NCBI GenBank assembly: GCA_009103225.1
Contig: RHPI01002533.1
Location: 609,578 to 673,577 of the forward strand
DNA length: 64,000 bases
DNA from: Chlorokybus atmophyticus
Lineage: Eukaryota; Streptophyta; Chlorokybophyceae; Chlorokybales; Chlorokybaceae
Direction of reading: 5' to 3'
In this document: piece by piece, positions 63,445 through 64,000 of the stretch
Numbering within the stretch: position 1 is the first letter of the stretch
Layout: each line of letters starts with the position of its first letter
Notes under the pieces: model-generated
Seen by the model: only the letters and a program-made list of their open reading frames with translations
The model's database searches: none
What the model was told of the DNA's origin: nothing
Made by a program: the position numbers and the translations under genes

Positions 63445-64000
63445 AGCGCCCTTGACTTATCCCAGACCGCTACATGTGTGAAGCGCTGAAGGCACCTTAG
63501 TCTCTCATATATACAAGCACATATGCATGTGCATGACCAACTCCATGGCAGCATTTAGTCTTATTGTCAAACTCATAGAGAATGAAGTTGCAAGTTACAT
63601 GCCCACATGGAGGTGAGATGGACATGTGCGTGTGCACAGCTTGTTCCCAATGACATGTTTGAGGGGACCAAGAGTATGCACTTTAGCACCAACACCCGAC
63701 ACATGCATGTCAATGATAATGCAGGTTGACGTATGAACTAGCCACTTGACTCTTACTTACCGGCTGTCTCGGTGCTAATGTCCGGGGCGTTATGGCTTGC
63801 CCAACCGTCATTATACTATTGTGCGTACAGAGCACGAACCCATGCATATGAACATGAGGACCAAGATGTTATGCAACCAAGGCATGCTAAACATGCACCT
63901 CCATCGATCGGATTCATGTTCAATGAGTTTGATAACATGTAATCATTGTTTACGTACAGTAATGAACGTAGTAGAAAAGTTTGAAATTTGTACATAAACG
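63445..64000. other. 3' flank, no gene seen
   Basis: This follows the COP10-like gene. Only short unsupported frames are present. Confidence 0.5.

Overview
This window looks like nuclear DNA of a green alga (Chlorophyta; a trebouxiophyte-like genome is a guess). Reasons: roughly balanced base composition, genes broken every 100-300 bases by spliceosomal introns that mostly end in TGCAG, and plant-lineage protein families (SYP81 and SYP2 syntaxins, a COP10-like E2 variant, plant-like RPN9 and AP-4 beta). No operons, tRNA, rRNA or CRISPR array were seen. Exon boundaries were read by eye from GT/GC...AG signals and from remembered family sequences; none was computed.

Layout. 1-22 kb is gene-poor and rich in repeats and mobile DNA. 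It holds an intronless 849-residue protein pairing a GHKL-type ATPase domain with a C-terminal HELAH zinc-protease motif (2.6-5.15 kb, minus), then hairpin-forming and AT-rich DNA. A decayed DNA-transposon zone follows (about 8.2-19.3 kb): a broken Plavaka/CACTA-like transposase (plus), a broken phage-type cytosine-C5 methyltransferase, an OTU-type cysteine protease with a frameshift and several unknown ORFs (all minus), and a 299-base poly-G run. A fragmentary gene and a five-copy 53-bp tandem repeat end this part.

23-64 kb is gene-dense. In order: RPN9 (proteasome lid, minus), WRAP73 (WD repeat, plus), a secreted Cu/Zn superoxide dismutase (minus), a retroelement remnant and a perfect 50-bp palindrome, SYP81/syntaxin-18 (minus), ORC2 (plus), a probable plastid membrane protein (minus), a PQ-loop transporter (plus), IMP3 (minus), AP-4 beta (plus), an SYP2-type syntaxin (minus), NSF (plus), a DUF218 membrane-anchored protein (minus) and a COP10-like catalytically dead E2 (plus).

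Function. Five of these genes serve endomembrane traffic or the lytic compartment: ER Qa-SNARE SYP81, PQ-loop transporter, AP-4 beta, SYP2 Qa-SNARE, and NSF, which takes SNARE complexes apart. Several neighbours are head-to-head with gaps of about 400-1100 bp (SYP81/ORC2, plastid protein/PQ-loop, IMP3/AP-4 beta, SYP2/NSF, DUF218/COP10-like), so shared bidirectional promoters are likely. Three introns appear to use GC-AG splice sites.
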